Shown here: positions 6,794-9,660 of the stretch, piece after piece
Layout of the letters: each line of letters begins with the position of its first letter
Numbering within the stretch: the first letter of the stretch is position 1
Assembly (NCBI GenBank): GCA_035547055.1
Contig: DASZVN010000009.1
Location: 1 to 9,660 of the forward strand
Direction of reading: 5' to 3'
DNA length: 9,660 nucleotides
Source: DASZVN01 sp035547055
GTDB lineage: Bacteria; Pseudomonadota; Alphaproteobacteria; Rhizobiales; Methylopilaceae
Notes under the pieces: model-generated
The model's input: the letters and a program-made list of their open reading frames with translations, nothing else
Told to the model about the DNA's origin: nothing
The model's database searches: none
Made by a program: the position numbers and the translations under genes

Positions 6794-7279
6794 ATGGCCA
6801 GCGTCAAAATGACCGTCAATGGGCGCGAGGCCTCGGCGGAGGTCGAGGATCGCACCCTGCTCGTCACCTTCCTGCGCGAGAACCTGCGCCTCACCGGCAC
6901 GCATGTCGGCTGCGACACCACCCAGTGCGGCGCCTGCGTGGTGCACATGGACGGGCGCTCGGTGAAGTCCTGCACCGTGCTCGCGGCCCAGGCCTCGGGC
7001 TCGAACATCACGACGATCGAGGGCCTCGCCAACGGCGACGTGCTGCACCCGATGCAGGAGGCGTTCCGCGACAATCACGGCCTGCAGTGCGGCTTCTGCA
7101 CCCCCGGCATGATCATGGCGGCGGTCGACCTCGTGCGGCGCATCCCGCACCCCGACGAGAAGACCATCCGCGAGAATCTCGAGGGCAATCTCTGCCGCTG
7201 CACCGGCTACCAGAACATCGTCAAGTCGATCGCCGCCGGCGCCGAGGCCATGGGCGGCCAGGCGCGCGCGGCCGAGTAG
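6794..7279 (+). CDS. coxS: Molybdenum hydroxylase small subunit, two [2Fe-2S] clusters (CoxS-like)
   Basis: This 161-residue subunit passes electrons from the molybdenum centre to FAD. The plant-type ferredoxin domain carries the first cluster on Cys40, Cys45, Cys48 and Cys60 (GCDTTQCGAC, then SC). The helical domain carries the second on Cys99, Cys102, Cys134 and Cys136 (QCGFCTPGM and LCRCTGYQN). All eight ligands are present and the length is usual for the family. AGGAAAG lies just before the ATG at 6794. It is 39 bp after coxG and 14 bp before coxM, so the three are very likely one operon. The CoxS name relies on the neighbouring CoxG; on its own the protein could serve another member of the xanthine oxidase family. 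Confidence 0.93.
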   Translation: MASVKMTVNGREASAEVEDRTLLVTFLRENLRLTGTHVGCDTTQCGACVVHMDGRSVKSCTVLAAQASGSNITTIEGLANGDVLHPMQEAFRDNHGLQCGFCTPGMIMAAVDLVRRIPHPDEKTIRENLEGNLCRCTGYQNIVKSIAAGAEAMGGQARAAE

Positions 7280-7293
7280 GGCGGGGGAAGACC

Positions 7294-8097
7294 ATGTACC
7301 AGACCACCTATCACCGCCCGTCCAGCCTCGCCGAAGTCGAGAAGCTGCTCTCGGACGACGCCGCGCTCCTCGCCGGCGGCATGACGCTGCTGCCGACCAT
7401 GAAGCAGCGCCTGGCCTCGCCATCGGACCTGATCGACATCGGGCGCCTCAAGGAGCTCCAAGGGATCTCCGAGGAAGGCGGCAAGGTCGCGATCGGCGCC
7501 GGCACCAAGCATTTCGAGACCGCGACGAGCGACCTCGTGAAGCGCCGCATCCCCGCGCTCGCCAAGCTCGCCGGCATGATCGGCGATCCCCATGTCCGGC
7601 ACATGGGCACGATGGGCGGCTCGGTCGCGAACGCCGACCCGGCGGCGGACTATCCGTCGGCGGTGCTGGCGCTGAACGCGACCGTCGTCACCAATCGCGG
7701 CAGCCACCAGGGCGAGGACTTTTTCCAGGGCATGTTCACGACGGCGCTGCAGCCGGGCGAGATCATCACCCGCTTCCTCTATCCGGTGCCGCAGCGGGCG
7801 GCCTACCAGAAGTTCCGCAACCCGGCCTCGCGCTACGCCATGGTCGGCGTCTTCGTTGCCGATTTCGGCGGCGGCAACGTCCGCGTCGCCGTGACCGGGG
7901 CGGCGCCGTCGGTGTTCCGCCAGAAGGAGATGGAGGCGAAGCTCAAGGCGAACTTCTCGCCCGACGCGGTCGCCGGGGTGAAGCAGTCGGCCGACGGGCT
8001 GAACTCCGACATCCACGGCTCGGCCGAATACCGAGCCCACCTCGTGACGGTGATGGCCAAGCGCGCCGTCGCCGAGATCCTCGGCGTCCAGGCCTGA
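7294..8097 (+). CDS. coxM: Molybdenum hydroxylase FAD-binding medium subunit (CoxM-like)
   Basis: The 267-residue subunit binds FAD and passes electrons from the iron-sulfur subunit to the acceptor. Two FAD-binding motifs typical of CoxM are visible: AGGMTLLP (27-34) and TMGGSVANADPAADYP (106-121). The C-terminal part (about 160-267) fits the CO dehydrogenase flavoprotein C-terminal domain. The length is slightly short of the roughly 280-290 residues of well-studied CoxM proteins, without loss of a motif. The ATG at 7294 follows GGGGGAAG by three bases. It comes 14 bp after coxS. In most clusters coxL would lie in this run as well; here the next gene is gamma-glutamyltransferase. Confidence 0.92.
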   Translation: MYQTTYHRPSSLAEVEKLLSDDAALLAGGMTLLPTMKQRLASPSDLIDIGRLKELQGISEEGGKVAIGAGTKHFETATSDLVKRRIPALAKLAGMIGDPHVRHMGTMGGSVANADPAADYPSAVLALNATVVTNRGSHQGEDFFQGMFTTALQPGEIITRFLYPVPQRAAYQKFRNPASRYAMVGVFVADFGGGNVRVAVTGAAPSVFRQKEMEAKLKANFSPDAVAGVKQSADGLNSDIHGSAEYRAHLVTVMAKRAVAEILGVQA

Positions 8098-8113
8098 GGC
8101 CGCTGCACTCGCC

Positions 8114-8146
8114 GTCATGGCCGGGCTTGGCCCGGCCGTTCATGAC
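8114..8146. repeat. Alphaproteobacterial-style palindrome after coxM, possible terminator
   Basis: GGCCGGGC (8119-8126) pairs perfectly with GCCCGGCC (8130-8137) around TTG, and GTCAT (8114-8118) pairs with ATGAC (8142-8146) after a short bulge. The form GTCATGGCCGGGCTTG is one I recognise as a frequent intergenic palindrome in alphaproteobacteria. It begins 17 bases after the coxM stop and could end the cox transcript, although no T-tract follows. Confidence 0.6.
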
Positions 8147-8153
8147 TTCCCTT

Positions 8154-8276
8154 GCAGGGCGGGCACGCGCAGCGTGCCCACGAACGCAGGCTTGCCCGCG
8201 TTGGCATTCTTGGATGCGCAAGTCGGGCAGGCCCGACTTGCGCCGCGGGCATCGGCGCTACCGATGCCCGCCCTAC
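8154..8276. repeat. Composite palindromic element, four tandem hairpins with inverted ends (copy 2 of the family)
   Basis: The ends AGGGCGGGCA (8156-8165) and TGCCCGCCCT (8265-8274) are perfect inverted copies, and 11 of 12 positions match when extended outward by two bases. Inside are four back-to-back hairpins: 8161-8168 with 8172-8179 (8 bp), 8183-8191 with 8194-8202 (8 of 9), 8216-8228 with 8231-8243 (13 bp perfect, two-base loop), and 8245-8255 with 8261-8271 (11 bp perfect). The ends and the GGGCATCGGC segment are shared with 3727-3787. The right end meets the hydrophobic signal-peptide codons of the downstream gamma-glutamyltransferase gene, and the element has no stop codon in that frame. 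Confidence 0.72.
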
Positions 8277-9660
8277 GGCCGCTTCCTTGTCGCCGCCCTC
8301 CTCCTCACCGCGGCGCCGGCCGCTGCCCAGCAGGCGACCGACCGCTACGCGCCGGAGGCCTCCGGCGGCGGCAGCGCCAAGGCGCTCGTCACCGCCAGGC
8401 ACTGGATGGTCGCCGCGGCCGATCCGCAGGCGGCGGCCGCCGGCGCCGCGATCCTGAAGGCCGGCGGCAACGCCGTCGACGCCGCGGTCGCCGTCCAGCT
8501 CGTTCTCGGCCTGGTCGAGCCGCAATCCTCCGGCCTCGGCGGCGGCGCCTTCCTGCTCTCCTGGGACGCCGCGCGGCATCGCCTCACCACCTATGACGGG
8601 CGCGAGACCGCGCCGCTCGCGGCGACGCCCGCGCTCTTCCTCGATGCCGACGGCAAGCCGCTGCGCTTCATGCAGGCGGTGGTCGGCGGCCGCTCGGTCG
8701 GGACGCCCGGCGTGCCGCGCCTCCTCGCCATGGTCCACGCCGCCCACGGCCGGCTGCCCTGGGCGCGGCTGTTCCGCCCCGCGATCCGCCTCGCCGAGCG
8801 GGGATTTCGCGTCTCCGCCCGCCTTTCGGCCGAGCTCGCCGAGGAGCGCGAGACCCTGCGGCGCGACCCCGCGGCCCGCGCCTATTTTTTCGACGCCGGC
8901 GGTGCGCCGCTGAAGACCGGGTCGCTGAAGCGCAACCCGGCCTATGCGGCGGTCTTGCGGCGGCTCGCGGCGCAGGGCCCGGAGGGCTTCTACCGGGGCC
9001 GGATCGCCCGCGACATCGTGCGCAAGGTGCGGTCCGCACCGGGCAATCCCGGTGTCCTCGCCATCGCCGACTTCGCCACCTACTCGGCAAGGGAACGGCC
9101 GCCGGTCTGCGTCGCCTACCGCGTCTTCAAGGTCTGCGGCATGGGCCCGCCGAGCTCGGCCGGGCTGACCGTGGGCGAGATTCTCGGCACGCTGGAGCCC
9201 TACGACCTCGCGGCGCTCGGACCCGCGAGCCCGGCGGCGTGGCGGCTGATCGCCGACGCCTCGCGCCTCGCCTTCGCCGACCGCGAGCGCTACATCGCCG
9301 ACAGCGATTTCGTCCCGGTGCCGGCGGCCGGGCTGCTCGACGCCAGGTATCTGCGCGCGCGCGCCGCGCTGCTGACAGGCGATCGCGCGCTGCCGAGCGT
9401 CGCGCCGGGCACGCCGCGCTGGTCGCACGCCCGGCGCGAAGGCGACGGGCGGGCGATCGAGCTGCCGAGCACCACCCATTTTTCGATCGTCGACCGCGAC
9501 GGCGACGTCGTCGCGATGACCTCGAGCATCGAGTCGGCGTTCGGCGCGCGCCTCATGGTCGACGGCTTCATGCTGAACAACGAGCTGACCGATTTTTCCT
9601 TCGCGACCCACGATGCCGCCGGCCGCCCGATCGCGAACGCGGTCGCGCCGGGCAAGCGGC
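8214..9660 (+). CDS. ggt: Gamma-glutamyltransferase precursor (3' end outside window)
   Basis: The enzyme cleaves or transfers the gamma-glutamyl group of glutathione and related peptides, usually in the periplasm, after cutting itself into two chains. A signal peptide is visible: hydrophobic core FLVAALLLTAAPAAA (24-38) and a likely cut before Gln39. The large chain has AGGNAVDAAVAVQLVLGLVEP and SGLGGGAF, and the glutamyl-binding arginine is Arg130 in DGRETAP. The autocleavage site and nucleophile is Thr420 in PSTTHFSIVD, followed by MLNNELTDFSF. The window ends at APGKR, roughly 110-150 residues short of the usual end. The start is uncertain. ATG 8214 gives a 23-residue basic region before the core, but has no good ribosome binding site. 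ATG 8142 and TTG 8238 are in the same open frame. Most of the region before the core is encoded by the palindromic repeat. The gene is on the same strand as the cox genes but separated from them by the hairpins, so a joint role is not implied. Confidence 0.92.
   Translation, partial: MRKSGRPDLRRGHRRYRCPPYGRFLVAALLLTAAPAAAQQATDRYAPEASGGGSAKALVTARHWMVAAADPQAAAAGAAILKAGGNAVDAAVAVQLVLGLVEPQSSGLGGGAFLLSWDAARHRLTTYDGRETAPLAATPALFLDADGKPLRFMQAVVGGRSVGTPGVPRLLAMVHAAHGRLPWARLFRPAIRLAERGFRVSARLSAELAEERETLRRDPAARAYFFDAGGAPLKTGSLKRNPAYAAVLRRLAAQGPEGFYRGRIARDIVRKVRSAPGNPGVLAIADFATYSARERPPVCVAYRVFKVCGMGPPSSAGLTVGEILGTLEPYDLAALGPASPAAWRLIADASRLAFADRERYIADSDFVPVPAAGLLDARYLRARAALLTGDRALPSVAPGTPRWSHARREGDGRAIELPSTTHFSIVDRDGDVVAMTSSIESAFGARLMVDGFMLNNELTDFSFATHDAAGRPIANAVAPGKR

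Noticed and set aside
5818..7293. Upstream extension of the coxM frame back to a TTG at 5818, 759 residues in total
   Set aside because: The extension runs out of frame through coxG and coxS and is Arg-rich there. CoxM homology begins at ATG 7294, which has a ribosome binding site.
8154..8276. CRISPR array
   Set aside because: The units are abutting palindromes of different sequence and length, not identical direct repeats with regular spacers.
8115..9611. 498-residue open frame on the minus strand
   Set aside because: It is the shadow of the ggt gene. Its translation is Arg/Gly/Ala-rich without motifs, while the plus-strand frame has all gamma-glutamyltransferase motifs.

Overview
The window is a GC-rich stretch of chromosome, probably from an alphaproteobacterium. 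The evidence is the base composition, the tipF-like/TIGR01459 HAD gene pair, a coxG-S-M cluster, and intergenic palindromes of an alphaproteobacterial style. I would lean to Rhodospirillales or Hyphomicrobiales (Rhizobiales) but cannot fix a genus from sequence alone.

Layout. Positions 1-135 hold the tail of a GNAT-like acetyltransferase (+). Positions 202-1197 (-) encode a compact sigma-54 activator with only an AAA+ core and a Fis helix-turn-helix. Divergent from it, 1444-2826 (+) encodes a membrane-anchored coiled-coil protein with a degenerate EAL domain (TipF-like), followed 33 bp later by a HAD-IIA hydrolase of the TIGR01459 type (2860-3720). Convergent with that pair is a DUF1624/HGSNAT-like membrane protein (3784-4764, -). 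Upstream of it on the same strand is a small HTH plus S24-like regulator (4837-5481, -) with a TTG start and no visible Ser/Lys catalytic dyad. A 514-bp divergent intergenic region with several palindromes separates this regulator from an operon-like run of coxG (5996-6754), coxS (6794-7279) and coxM (7294-8097). A cluster of hairpins (8114-8276) follows and runs into the 5' end of a gamma-glutamyltransferase gene that leaves the window at its right edge.

How the genes work together. CoxG, CoxS and CoxM are parts of a molybdenum hydroxylase of the aerobic CO dehydrogenase family: membrane recruitment or quinone-linked factor, 2x[2Fe-2S] subunit and FAD subunit. The molybdopterin subunit CoxL, which sets the substrate, is not in the window. 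The divergent S24-like regulator is a candidate local regulator through the palindromes between it and coxG, but this is inference. The TipF-like protein is expected to act in flagellar assembly or c-di-GMP sensing. The adjacent sigma-54 activator and a weak -24/-12-like site upstream of tipF make a regulatory link possible, not shown.

The most unusual signal is a palindromic repeat family with GTAGGGYGGGCA-like ends. One copy (3727-3787) supplies the stop codon of the DUF1624 gene. A larger, related composite of four back-to-back hairpins (8154-8276) is open in the reading frame of the gamma-glutamyltransferase and seems to encode the start of its signal peptide.
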